The notes under the pieces are model-generated. The model worked only from the letters and a program-made list of their open reading frames with translations, did no database searches and was not told where the DNA came from. Made by a program: the position numbers and the translations under genes. From positions 248,001 to 312,000 of the forward strand of contig NZ_KE557314.1 in the NCBI RefSeq assembly GCF_000442275.2: DNA of 64,000 bases, written 5' to 3'. Positions 8,903-17,323 of the stretch are shown in pieces. Within the stretch, counting starts at the first letter, position 1; every line of letters begins with the position of its first letter. This DNA is from Litoreibacter arenae DSM 19593 (lineage in GTDB: Bacteria; Pseudomonadota; Alphaproteobacteria; Rhodobacterales; Rhodobacteraceae).

Positions 8903-8998
8903 TCATCTGGTCGCAGCCGCATTTCCTGCGCGAACGGTGATCTTATCGGCTGTGCTCCACCCGATGCCGGAGGTCAGTTTATCTTTAGGCTTGGCCAT
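8903..8998 (-). pseudogene. 31-codon relic resembling a citryl-CoA lyase N-terminus
   Basis: Between the CoA-transferase B subunit and the acyl-CoA dehydrogenase lies an ATG with a very good Shine-Dalgarno (AGGAG, 7 bases upstream). It opens a frame of 31 codons ending in TGA at 8903. The first ~22 residues include KLTSGIGWSTADKITV, which looks like the conserved amino end of the citrate-synthase-like citryl-CoA lyase (CCL) family. The last nine residues (RAGNAAATR) do not. I read this as a CCL gene that lost nearly all of its body by deletion, leaving its translation start. Recognition is from memory of the family N-terminus, so confidence is moderate. A leader peptide is the alternative. 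Confidence 0.5.
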
Positions 8999-9016
8999 GA
9001 GTGGCTCCTGAGACGG

Positions 9017-9652
9017 TTACGCGTGGATCGTCGCTTCGGTGACGGCCTGCACATCGGTCAGGCTGTTGCCCTTCGTCAGCTCAACCAGCCGGAAGCCTTC
9101 ACTGGTCACGTCCAGCACCGCCAGATCGGTGTAGACACGACTGACCACGCCCAATCCGGTCAGCGGATAGGTGCATTTGCGCAGCAGCTTTGGGCTGCCG
9201 TCGCGGTTGGTGTGTTGCATCATCACGAAGATTTTCGGCACGCCCACCACAAGGTCCATCGCGCCTCCGACCGCTGGCGGAAACTTCTGATCCAATGTCG
9301 CCCAGTTCGCCAGATCCCCATTCTCCGCCACTTGGTAGGCCCCCAATACAGCGATATCCAGATGCCCGCCGCGCATCATCGCAAAACTGTCGGAGTGCTC
9401 GAAAAACGACGCGCCGGGGGCGGTCGTGATGTAGCGTTTGCTGGCGTCGATCATCTCGACGTCTTCCTCGCCTTCCGGCGGTGTGGGACCAACTCCCAGA
9501 ATGCCGTTCTCGGAATGGTAAATCACCTCCCGACCTTCCGGCACATAGGCGGATACGTGGGTCGGCTTGCCGATACCCAGATTCACATAGGCTCCGTCGG
9601 GGATGTCAAAAGCCACGCGCGCGGCAAGGGCACTATCGCTAAGACGGTTCAT
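9017..9652 (-). CDS. 3-oxoacid CoA-transferase, subunit B
   Basis: A 211-residue class I CoA-transferase beta subunit. It has NLGIGKPT near residue 24, the catalytic Glu48 in YHSENGILG, then GGHLDIAVLGAYQV and GGAMDLVVG. The glutamate forms the covalent glutamyl-CoA intermediate while CoA moves between carboxylic acids. Its ATG overlaps the stop of the A-subunit gene by 4 bases, fitting an obligate heterodimer. Position downstream of the TRAP permease suggests it activates the imported acid using an endogenous CoA donor. Whether the acceptor is acetoacetate (as in SCOT) or a dicarboxylate such as itaconate cannot be told from the residues visible. Confidence 0.9.
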   Translation of the reverse strand: MNRLSDSALAARVAFDIPDGAYVNLGIGKPTHVSAYVPEGREVIYHSENGILGVGPTPPEGEEDVEMIDASKRYITTAPGASFFEHSDSFAMMRGGHLDIAVLGAYQVAENGDLANWATLDQKFPPAVGGAMDLVVGVPKIFVMMQHTNRDGSPKLLRKCTYPLTGLGVVSRVYTDLAVLDVTSEGFRLVELTKGNSLTDVQAVTEATIHA

Positions 9653-10317
9653 GGGCGTACTCCGTATTCGACGACACTTTGCACGAAAATGCCCGGCGTC
9701 ACGACGCTTTCGGGCGCAAGCGGATCGGATGAAACATGGCGCACCTCGGCGATGGAATGCCGCGCACCTGTTGCCATCACCGGGTTAAAGTTCCGCGCCG
9801 TGCCATGATAGCTGAGGTTGCCCCACGGGTCGCCTCGCTCCGCCCGCAGAAGCGCGAAGTCGGCGTGCAACGGGGCTTCCATAACGTAGCCGCGGCCGTC
9901 GATCACGCGGGTCTCCTTGCCCTCGGCCAGCAGCGTGCCGTAGCCCGTCGGCGTCAGGAAGCCCCCTATCCCAGCCCCTGCCGCACGGATGCGTTCGGCC
10001 AGTGTGCCTTGTGGCACGACCTCCAGCTCGATCTCGTCGGCCTCATAGCGCTTCTCGAACCAGATCGAGCCGGGCGAGCGCGGGTAGGAGCAGATAACCT
10101 TCGCCACGCGCCCACCCTTCAACAGTTTGGCGATGCCGGTTTCACCTGCGCCCGCGTTGTTCGAGATAACCGTCAACTCACCCGCACCATGTTCGAGCAG
10201 CGCGTCGATCAGGCCAAAGGGGATACCTGACGACCCGAACCCGCCAATCATGATGCTTGCGCCGTCCTGTATCGGTGCGACCGCTTCGGCCAGTGTGTTT
10301 ACCCGTTTGTCCATCAT
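9649..10317 (-). CDS. 3-oxoacid CoA-transferase, subunit A
   Basis: A 222-residue class I CoA-transferase alpha subunit. The Gly-rich IMIGGFGSSGIPFGLIDAL loop near residues 20-39, ELTVISNNAGAGETGIAKLL, and GGFLTPTGYGTLLAEGKE are typical of the CoA-binding half. It pairs with the B subunit encoded immediately downstream with overlapping stop and start codons. It begins 8 bases after the TRAP permease stop, so permease and transferase are probably one transcript. Two adjacent ATG codons open the frame; the first is annotated, but the second is equally possible. Substrate assignment rests on the neighbouring C5-dicarboxyl-CoA-type enzymes and is inference. Confidence 0.9.
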   Translation of the reverse strand: MMDKRVNTLAEAVAPIQDGASIMIGGFGSSGIPFGLIDALLEHGAGELTVISNNAGAGETGIAKLLKGGRVAKVICSYPRSPGSIWFEKRYEADEIELEVVPQGTLAERIRAAGAGIGGFLTPTGYGTLLAEGKETRVIDGRGYVMEAPLHADFALLRAERGDPWGNLSYHGTARNFNPVMATGARHSIAEVRHVSSDPLAPESVVTPGIFVQSVVEYGVRP

Positions 10318-10325
10318 AGTGCTCC

Positions 10326-12272
10326 TTACAAACTGGCGGTGCTTTTGCTGCGCTTGAGCAGCAGATTGATGCCGATCACTGCGATCAGAACGGCGGCGCC
10401 AATCAGGCTGGTCGTCAGCTCCGGCACGATGATCAGCACGCCACCGCCCAGAAACGCCGCACGGCTAAGCAAATTGATCCGCCCGACCCCGTAAATCCAG
10501 CTCTCGAAGGCCGAGGTGATCGCCCAGATCGCCACCAGCGTCAGCAGCACCCGCTCGATGATGTTGATGGCGCTGCCCTCCATGATCAGCGCAGGGTCAT
10601 AGACGAAGATGAACGGCAGGATGAACAACGGAAGGCCCAGCCGCATGGCGCGAAAACCGGTCTCCATGGGTTTCGACCCTGCCACGTTCGCCGCCGTGAT
10701 CGCCGCCAGCGCAACGGGTGGGGTGATGTAGGACAACATACCCCAGTAGAGGATGAACAGGTGGCTCGCCAACGGGTTCAGCCCCGCCTGCACCAGCGCA
10801 GGCGCCAGCAGGATCGACAGGAAGATGTAGCAGGCCGTCACCGTCATCCCCATTCCCAGCACGAAGCTGGTGACCGCGCCCGCAATCAGCATCAACGGGA
10901 CGTTGCCATCCGCGTAAAGCAGCAGCTCACGCGAAAACGCGCCCGCAACACCGGTATAGGACAGCCCGCCGACGACCAACCCGATGCCCGCCAGAACGGC
11001 AACCAGCTTCGCCACGTTGGACGCGATGTCGAGCAGCAGCAGCCGCGCGCGATCCAGCGTCATGCGCGTTTCCTTGCGAAACGAGGTTGCGACCAGCATC
11101 ACCAAGGACGCGTAGTAAGGAGAGCGCGACTCAAGTCGCAGGCCCATCAAAACGTAGATCAGGACAGCGAGACTCAGCAGATAGGGCCAGCCGGATTTCA
11201 GCACGGGCCAGATCTTCGGGATTTCCGATTTCGGCAACCCTTCCAAGCCCTTCCGCGCGGCGAACATATCGACCTGCAACAGCAGCGCGACGTAGAACAT
11301 CATGGCCGGAATGATCGCGGCAACCACGATGGTGGAATATTGCACCCCGATGAAGGAGGCCATGACGAACGCCACTGTCCCCATGACCGGCGGCATCAGC
11401 GTGGCTCCGGTGGACGCACAAGCCTCGATCGCCGCGGCATAGCTGGCCGGATAGCCGACGCGGCGCATTGTCGGCACCGAGAACGGGGCGGACGTCAGGA
11501 TGTTGGAAATCACGCTGCCCGACAGCGAGCCCAGAATACCGGAGCCGAGAACCGCAACCTTGGCAGGACCGCCCCTGCGATGCCCCAGAAGGGCCGCCGC
11601 CAGTTCCATGAAAAAGTCGCTGCCCTTGGTCATAACAAGGACAGAGCCGAAAATGACAAACCCGATAACCAGTTCGGCAACCACCTGCATCGGGATGCCG
11701 ATGATGCTCTCGACGCCAAGGACATGCGCCCTGACCGTCTCGACCAGCGAAAACTGCGTTCCCCAAAGGAAGCCGGGCATATGGCCTGCATAAAGCGGGA
11801 ACGTTCCGAACAGAAACGCCGTGACCAGCAGGACCGGCCCACCGGCGCGGCGTACGCCTTCCAGCACCAGAACGATGAGGATCGACGCCATTATATCTGC
11901 GGTCAGCGGCGCGTCGTACTCCCACCCGCGCTGGATGATGTCGAGGCCGTGATTGCCCAACCACCCCGCGCTAATCAGCGCCAGCCCCGCAAGCGTCAGG
12001 TTGAGCCAACTCATCCGCCCCGCCAGTCGCGCGGATATCGGCACCGACAAAAACGCGATCGCCAGAAATATCCCGATCAAATAATAGAGGTAAGCGTTCC
12101 CGAGCGGCTGAAAGCCCATGAGGTTCAGCAAGAATTGCTGGTTAAGGGCCAGCAGTATTCCCAAAGCGCCCAGCGCCATGACCAGCCAGCTTATCGGGCC
12201 GGAGGGGCCCTCCGGCGTCGGTGGTTTGAACTCTGCGCGCTTCTCGTCGCCGAGGGGGGCGTCGTTGACCAT
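10326..12272 (-). CDS. TAXI-family TRAP transporter, fused permease
   Basis: A 648-residue integral membrane protein in which the small (4-helix) and large (12-helix) TRAP permease components are fused, as is usual for TAXI-type systems. The long hydrophobic chain includes the conserved large-subunit stretches SGSVISNILTSAPFSVPTMRR, ACASTGATLMPPVMGTVAFV and YWGMLSYITPPVALAAITAAN. It uses an ion gradient to import a solute delivered by the periplasmic receptor encoded just upstream. The terminal part shows extra hydrophobic helices. It lies between the receptor gene (79 bases upstream) and the CoA-transferase A gene (8 bases downstream), tying transport to CoA activation. The substrate is probably a small carboxylate. 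Confidence 0.92.
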   Translation of the reverse strand: MVNDAPLGDEKRAEFKPPTPEGPSGPISWLVMALGALGILLALNQQFLLNLMGFQPLGNAYLYYLIGIFLAIAFLSVPISARLAGRMSWLNLTLAGLALISAGWLGNHGLDIIQRGWEYDAPLTADIMASILIVLVLEGVRRAGGPVLLVTAFLFGTFPLYAGHMPGFLWGTQFSLVETVRAHVLGVESIIGIPMQVVAELVIGFVIFGSVLVMTKGSDFFMELAAALLGHRRGGPAKVAVLGSGILGSLSGSVISNILTSAPFSVPTMRRVGYPASYAAAIEACASTGATLMPPVMGTVAFVMASFIGVQYSTIVVAAIIPAMMFYVALLLQVDMFAARKGLEGLPKSEIPKIWPVLKSGWPYLLSLAVLIYVLMGLRLESRSPYYASLVMLVATSFRKETRMTLDRARLLLLDIASNVAKLVAVLAGIGLVVGGLSYTGVAGAFSRELLLYADGNVPLMLIAGAVTSFVLGMGMTVTACYIFLSILLAPALVQAGLNPLASHLFILYWGMLSYITPPVALAAITAANVAGSKPMETGFRAMRLGLPLFILPFIFVYDPALIMEGSAINIIERVLLTLVAIWAITSAFESWIYGVGRINLLSRAAFLGGGVLIIVPELTTSLIGAAVLIAVIGINLLLKRSKSTASL

Positions 12273-12351
12273 GTGTCCGTCCTGCGATGCGTGTGCGACA
12301 AATCCCCCGACGCGGGCCGCGTCGGGGGAATGCCAATGTGCTGTCAGCCGA

Positions 12352-13479
12352 TCACTTCAACGAGGCGATGACTTCGCCCCGGCGCTTCATCCAAGCCTCC
12401 GAATACTCTTCCTCGGACATTCCGGAATTGGCGCTGTGGAACTCCTCCCAAGCGGCGGTCAACGCATCCATCCGCGCCATGCGGTTCTGGTTCCACGCCT
12501 CATCCTCGTCGGTCCACACACCGATTTCACGCAGGTAGCGCACGGCGCCCTCATGGAACGGGATGTCGATCGCGGGGCGGCCGGATTTGTCCAGCGACCA
12601 ACGGCTCATCGCCGCGGTTCCGTCCTTGTAAAGATCGTAGGTCTCGTCCAGCGCCTTGATGAACGCGTAGACGTCATCTGCGCTTTTCTCGTCCGTGGTG
12701 GTAATCACCGGATAGCGGTAGGCCGCCATCTTGGCGATCTCGCCCTCAGCCAGTCCGGCGGCGACATCCTCGTCCGACGGGCTCATGATCGGCAGCACCT
12801 TCAGCAGCTTGTCCCAGCCTTCCTTGTTGTCGGCCTCAAGTGGCGCATACTGGATGCCGCGCGGGCTTTCGGCCAATTCGTAAAGCTGGCTGGTCGTAGG
12901 CGTGGTGCAGGTCGCGTCGGCCTCGTTTCGGGTCATTGACGACATCGCGGCGCTGTAGGTCGGGAACATGACGACTTCGACATCGTCGAGCGTCAGCCCC
13001 CCGAACGCCAGAATTGCCTCGCACTTGACGTTGACCGACGGGTTGCCGGCCACGAACGCGATCCGCTTGCCCTTCGCATCCGCCACGGTGGCGATGCCCG
13101 CATCACCCGCTGCAATCAAAGTGATGCCAGCCGGACGACCGGCCACGGCGCGCAATTGGTGCGGGCCCCAATCGGGTTTCGCAAAATCATACGCGCCTTC
13201 ACCCAAGAAAAACGCCTCTGTCGCCAGAAACGCGTAATCCGCACGGCCCTGCAACAGCGGCTGCAAACGTCCGATACCACTGCCCGACGGCTGGATACGA
13301 ACGCGCGTGCCGAACTCCTTGCCGAAGGCGTCGGCGATGGCCGAGGCCTCCGCATAACCTGCGGAGCCGACATCGTACGAGGTCCAAACCATCGTCTGCG
13401 GCAAATCCTGAGCGAATGCTGGCAGTGCGACACAGGCCGCGAGTGCGCCCAATGTGGTGCGCATGTTGAAATACTTCAT
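12352..13479 (-). CDS. TAXI-family TRAP transporter substrate-binding protein
   Basis: A 375-residue periplasmic receptor. A Sec signal peptide occupies roughly residues 1-23 (TTLGALAACVALPAFA, cleavage before QDLPQ). The mature part has WTSYDVGSAGYAEASAIADA, GSGIGRLQPLLQGRADYAF and ADAKGKRIAFVAGNPSVNV, characteristic of the TAXI (TRAP-associated extracytoplasmic immunogenic) family. It captures the solute for the fused permease encoded downstream. The ATG at 13479 is selected because GGGAGAG precedes it by 5 bases and the signal peptide starts there. The 198-base gap to the divergent LysR gene should hold its promoter and operator. No residue visible identifies the ligand. Confidence 0.92.
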   Translation of the reverse strand: MKYFNMRTTLGALAACVALPAFAQDLPQTMVWTSYDVGSAGYAEASAIADAFGKEFGTRVRIQPSGSGIGRLQPLLQGRADYAFLATEAFFLGEGAYDFAKPDWGPHQLRAVAGRPAGITLIAAGDAGIATVADAKGKRIAFVAGNPSVNVKCEAILAFGGLTLDDVEVVMFPTYSAAMSSMTRNEADATCTTPTTSQLYELAESPRGIQYAPLEADNKEGWDKLLKVLPIMSPSDEDVAAGLAEGEIAKMAAYRYPVITTTDEKSADDVYAFIKALDETYDLYKDGTAAMSRWSLDKSGRPAIDIPFHEGAVRYLREIGVWTDEDEAWNQNRMARMDALTAAWEEFHSANSGMSEEEYSEAWMKRRGEVIASLK

Positions 13480-13629
13480 TTTTCTCTCCCTTGTACAAAG
13501 ATCCAAGCCCCGCAGCCATCCCCACGGTGTTTCCAGTCCGATCCGGTGCAGCAGTATTTTTTGCGGCAGTTCCGCGCTGATCTGACAGGCGGGCTTGTCT
13601 TCAAGAAAAAAGGCTAAAGAGTTGTAGCC

Positions 13630-13655
13630 ATATTTCAAATGCATTATTGACATAT
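13630..13655. promoter_or_regulatory. Candidate LysR operator in divergent promoter region
   Basis: An imperfect inverted repeat: arms ATATTTCAA and TTGACATAT (8 of 9 positions complementary) around an 8-base spacer. It lies 22 bases upstream of the LysR ATG and about 150 bases from the TRAP receptor start. Size, AT-richness and position suit a LysR-type activator/auto-repressor site. No footprint or consensus was checked. Confidence 0.45.
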
Positions 13656-13677
13656 CAGAGATAGAAAATGGGTATTG

Positions 13678-14604
13678 ATGGAATTTCGTCTTCTCCGCAA
13701 CTTCATCAAGATCGTGGAACTGAGCAGCATCACCGCCGCGTCGGAACAATTGCACGTCGCGCAACCCGCCCTGAGCCGACAGGTCAAGGCGTTGGAGAGC
13801 GAGCTTGGCGTCCTGCTTCTGCGCCGTCACGGGCGCGGCGTCATGCCGACCGAAGAAGGCATGCGGCTTGTCAGTCGCGCAAAGCTCATTCTGGAAGATT
13901 TCGAGAACCTGCAGGCCGAAGTGACAGGCAACCCGAAGTCGCTGTCGGGCACGCTTACGCTTGGACTACCTCCCACCGTGGCCGAGGTGCTCGCCACTCA
14001 TCTGATCATACGTACGATGGAGAAATATCCAGACGTGAACCTCAGGATCGTGTCCGGGTTCAGCGGTCACGTCCAGGACTGGCTGATGCGCGGCAAAGTC
14101 GATCTCGGGGTGGCCTACGAGGGCCAGAAATCCAAGTTGATAAAGTCGAAACCCATTATTCTGGAGCAGCTTTTCCTGATCCAATCCGCAGAAGCTTCCG
14201 ATGTGCAGGACGGCACTCCGATTACCGCTGTAGACGCGCTGCGCCAGCCTTTGATCCTGCCAAACCCTGAACACGGGCTACGCGGCAGAATCGAGAGCAT
14301 CGCACAAGCAGATCAGATTGATCTGAACGTCGTGCTCGAGATCGACATTCTGCCAACCATGTTGTCTTTCGTCGAACGTGACCTTGGCAGCACCATCCTG
14401 CCCTTGGTCAGCGTCATTAATCAGGTTCGCGCAGGCAAACTGATCGCCCGCCCCATCGTTCAGAAGGCGATTGACCGGACGTTGGTGTTGATGACCCCGC
14501 TCAACACACCCGCATCCCGTCTGGCCACCGGCTTCTCTGAGTTTCTGACCGCCGAGGTGCATCATCTGGCGACCTCCGGCGAATGGCCGGGCACGACGTT
14601 ATAG
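13678..14604 (+). CDS. LysR-family transcriptional regulator
   Basis: A 308-residue LysR regulator: N-terminal winged HTH (MEFRLLRNFIKIVELSSITA, AASEQLHVAQPALSRQVKAL, residues ~1-60), a linker helix, then the effector domain starting near SGTLTLGLPPTVAEVLA (~residue 90). It is divergent from the TRAP/CoA cluster and 125 bases ahead of a class III CoA-transferase, the classical arrangement for a LysR protein controlling a catabolic gene set on sensing the substrate or a CoA derivative. The ATG at 13678 is used in place of the TTG three bases earlier; the ribosome-binding site is weak, suggesting low expression. The effector is unknown. Confidence 0.92.
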   Translation: MEFRLLRNFIKIVELSSITAASEQLHVAQPALSRQVKALESELGVLLLRRHGRGVMPTEEGMRLVSRAKLILEDFENLQAEVTGNPKSLSGTLTLGLPPTVAEVLATHLIIRTMEKYPDVNLRIVSGFSGHVQDWLMRGKVDLGVAYEGQKSKLIKSKPIILEQLFLIQSAEASDVQDGTPITAVDALRQPLILPNPEHGLRGRIESIAQADQIDLNVVLEIDILPTMLSFVERDLGSTILPLVSVINQVRAGKLIARPIVQKAIDRTLVLMTPLNTPASRLATGFSEFLTAEVHHLATSGEWPGTTL

Positions 14605-14729
14605 AGGCCAGCTGTCAGGTATGCCCTGCAGATATAGCTGACATCTAAAAACAGCCTTACAAGCATGGAAAATCATGTTCTAGAGTTGGTAGGCCGGACC
14701 ACGACAGGTCTGACAGCGGAGGAGCAATC

Positions 14730-15863
14730 ATGCAAACCGGACCCCTGCAAGGCGTTCTTGTCGTTTCGATAGAGCAGGCCGTCGCAGCTCCTTATTGCAC
14801 GTCCCGTCTCGCGGATGCCGGCGCACGCGTCATCAAGGTAGAGCGCCCCGAAGGCGATTTCGCCCGTGGCTACGACAAGGCCGCCGGTGGCGAGAGCAGC
14901 TATTTCGTCTGGCTTAATCGCGGCAAGGAATCCGTCACACTCGACCTGAGTGATGAGAGCGACAAGGACCTTTTGCTGGCGATGGTCGATCAGGCGGACG
15001 TATTGGTGCAGAACCTCAAGCCCGGCGCACTGGAGCGCAAAGGTCTCGGCCCTCAAACCCTGCGCGAGCGGAACAAAGCTTTGATCACCTGCTCCATCAG
15101 CGGCTATGGCGAAAGCGGACCATATGCCTCGCGCAAGGCGTATGACCTTCTTATCCAAGCGGAATCCGGTCTGTGCAGCATCACGGGCGGCCCGACAGAA
15201 CCGTCACGGGTCGGTATCTCCATCGTCGATATAGCCACCGGCGCGGCAGCCCAATCTGCCATTCTGGAAGCGCTCATCGGACGCGAGCGCACGGGTATCG
15301 GCAGCGACATTCGCATCTCCATGTTCGAGGTAATGGCCGACTGGCTGGCCGTCCCGCTCCTGCACGCGGCATCCGGCAACCCGCCACAAAGGATCGGGCT
15401 GGCGCATCCGTCGATCTGCCCCTACGGCGTGTTTTCGACATCCGACGGGCAGGATCTGCTGATCTCGATCCAGAACGACCGCGAATGGGCGGTGTTCGCA
15501 ACGCAAGTGCTGGACCGCCCAGACATGATCACCGATCCGGAATACGCTACGAACAATGCCCGCATGTCCATCCGCGCACGCGTGGACAAAATCATCGCCG
15601 ATGCCGTGTCCGACCGCACAAATGCGGAAATGGAGCAAATCCTGACAGCCGGAAATATCGCCTTCGCGGGCGTGAAGGATATGCAGGGGCTGATCGACCA
15701 TCCCCACCTCGTCACCTCCACCGTGTCCACGCCGGACGGTCACGACATATCCCTCCCCGCGCCGCCTGCGTTGTTCGACGGTGTCCGCCGGATGGACAAG
15801 TCCAGCATGCCGTCACTGGGACGAGACACTGCCGCAATTCGTAAGGAGTTCGGCAGGGGCTAG
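14730..15863 (+). CDS. Class III (CaiB/BaiF) CoA-transferase
   Basis: A 377-residue family III CoA-transferase. Hallmarks are the N-terminal GVLVVSIEQAVAAPYCTSRL, ADAGARVIKVERPEGDFARG, and the catalytic aspartate at residue 139 in KAYDLLIQAESG, which forms the aspartyl-CoA anhydride. Members exchange CoA between succinyl-CoA or similar donors and acids such as mesaconate, citramalate, carnitine or formate. With the hydratase and CitE-like lyase across the regulator, a mesaconate/itaconate/citramalate CoA-transferase is attractive but inferred. A good GGAGGAG site precedes the ATG. The upstream gap holds an inverted repeat TGTCAG/CTGACA (14613-14643), a possible second regulator site. It converges with the next gene after only 6 bases. 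Confidence 0.9.
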   Translation: MQTGPLQGVLVVSIEQAVAAPYCTSRLADAGARVIKVERPEGDFARGYDKAAGGESSYFVWLNRGKESVTLDLSDESDKDLLLAMVDQADVLVQNLKPGALERKGLGPQTLRERNKALITCSISGYGESGPYASRKAYDLLIQAESGLCSITGGPTEPSRVGISIVDIATGAAAQSAILEALIGRERTGIGSDIRISMFEVMADWLAVPLLHAASGNPPQRIGLAHPSICPYGVFSTSDGQDLLISIQNDREWAVFATQVLDRPDMITDPEYATNNARMSIRARVDKIIADAVSDRTNAEMEQILTAGNIAFAGVKDMQGLIDHPHLVTSTVSTPDGHDISLPAPPALFDGVRRMDKSSMPSLGRDTAAIRKEFGRG

Positions 15864-15869
15864 CCAGCC

Positions 15870-17309
15870 TCAGATCGTGCCGGTCACCATCAGTATGGTC
15901 AGCAAACCGGTCCAAAACACAAACACCGCAAGACAATAAGGGCCGTTCCAGACGGGTCCAACCAAGCCGGGCGGGCGGTCGATTATTGAAGCGGATAGAA
16001 TAATCGTCGTGATGACCGGGGAAAGGCCGATCACGCATGTCCAGCCTGCAATAATTGCCAGCGCTATTCCCAATTCGCTGACCCCCGGCAAGGCGAGCTG
16101 CAACGCTATTGCGCCCAGAACCGATGCGCTGACGATGGGGTTGATCCCGGCAAACGCCAAGACCACGAGGGACGACATAAGTCCCAGCACCAACGCGAGC
16201 GGGCCGAGCGATAAAGCCGCAATCACCGCCCGCAACCCGTCCACCGGAATGATCGCCACCAATATCACCGACAAAAATCCCGCTGACGCAAACACACCGA
16301 CCTCACCCGCCGATGCAGGCATCCGCTGCCAGCTATCTGCCAGTGTCGCGCGAATGGCCGTCCACGGGCCGCCTGTGCTTTTGCGAGATGACAGGGCCGA
16401 CCAAAGAACGGCGTAGCTTGGCACCAACAGCACCAGCGCCTCCTGAAACGACAGCGGAGTTACCTCGTGAAGAACAAAAATCGCCGACCCCAATACCATG
16501 ACATGCCCGACAAGCAGCGCCGCCCCTCTCCAACTGCCCCCCGCAGGTGCCACCGGTTTCGGCGCAAGTAACCTCAGCTTACGGTGCTGAATACGGTCAA
16601 GCGTCCAACCCAAGCCGATAAACAGGAAACTGATGGCAAACCCGAGCGGCCCAAAGTCGACATAGGACAGGCCGGGCAAGGTGATCAGCACCACATTGGT
16701 GGCAAATCCGAACGGCGACCAGAGCGAGATGAGGCCAAACCCCCTGATAACCGCCAGCGTCATGCGCCGCAGCTTCGCCTCTTGCAGGTCGGGGGGCAGG
16801 CGCATGGTGGATGCATCCGAAAGCGAGCGTTTGGCCAGATCGAGCAAGATGACCAAGCCGCCGAAATTGATCAAAACCCCGAATAGATGCCCGCCAAACG
16901 AAAGGGCCAGATAGCGGCGCGATGGCGGCTGGCCGGTCAGATACGCTCCCGCCTCCTTCACTTCCGGTGCCATCATTGCGGCAGAGCGCAGTGTGCCAAG
17001 CAAGCTGATCAACGCCGCCAGAAATAACGCGCGCCCCACCGCGTCCATTAACACCGCCGCAGGCACGTCGCGTCCGATGGCGATGACCAACGCGACAGCT
17101 GAAAGTAAAATCGGAACCCAGGTGCTGAAGTTGAAACGACGCCATCCCAGCGCCAGAAACAACCCGAGTGCGGTAGCCGCGCTCAAGGCCAGCCAGGTTG
17201 CATCCACGAATATCAACGCCACCGCGGCGACCAAGACGAAAGTCAGCAAGCCACTTCGCAGCTGAACGGCCCCACCCCTTGGCGGCGTAAGGGTTGTTTC
17301 GTCCAGCAT
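15870..17309 (-). CDS. Polytopic membrane protein, putative transporter
   Basis: A 479-residue, very hydrophobic protein with about 11-13 predicted membrane segments and short loops. Conserved-looking stretches include SFGGHLFGVLINFGGLVILLDL, LWSPFGFATNVVLITLPG and FAGINPIVSASVLGAIA; the repeated NxGG/NP motifs in half-helices recall ion-coupled carboxylate transporters of the IT superfamily. I do not recognise a named family. The gene starts 14 bases after the enoyl-CoA hydratase stop in the same direction, so it is probably the last cistron of the IclR-linked CoA operon and may import its substrate. There is no evident signal peptide beyond the first helix. Function is inference. Confidence 0.65.
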   Translation of the reverse strand: MLDETTLTPPRGGAVQLRSGLLTFVLVAAVALIFVDATWLALSAATALGLFLALGWRRFNFSTWVPILLSAVALVIAIGRDVPAAVLMDAVGRALFLAALISLLGTLRSAAMMAPEVKEAGAYLTGQPPSRRYLALSFGGHLFGVLINFGGLVILLDLAKRSLSDASTMRLPPDLQEAKLRRMTLAVIRGFGLISLWSPFGFATNVVLITLPGLSYVDFGPLGFAISFLFIGLGWTLDRIQHRKLRLLAPKPVAPAGGSWRGAALLVGHVMVLGSAIFVLHEVTPLSFQEALVLLVPSYAVLWSALSSRKSTGGPWTAIRATLADSWQRMPASAGEVGVFASAGFLSVILVAIIPVDGLRAVIAALSLGPLALVLGLMSSLVVLAFAGINPIVSASVLGAIALQLALPGVSELGIALAIIAGWTCVIGLSPVITTIILSASIIDRPPGLVGPVWNGPYCLAVFVFWTGLLTILMVTGTI

Positions 17310-17323
17310 CTAGCTTACACGCC

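Noticed and set aside
10761-12371. A 536-codon open frame on plus, antisense to the TRAP permease
   Set aside because: Translation is rich in Arg, Gln and His with no domain; it mirrors a confident membrane protein on minus and is a high-GC shadow.
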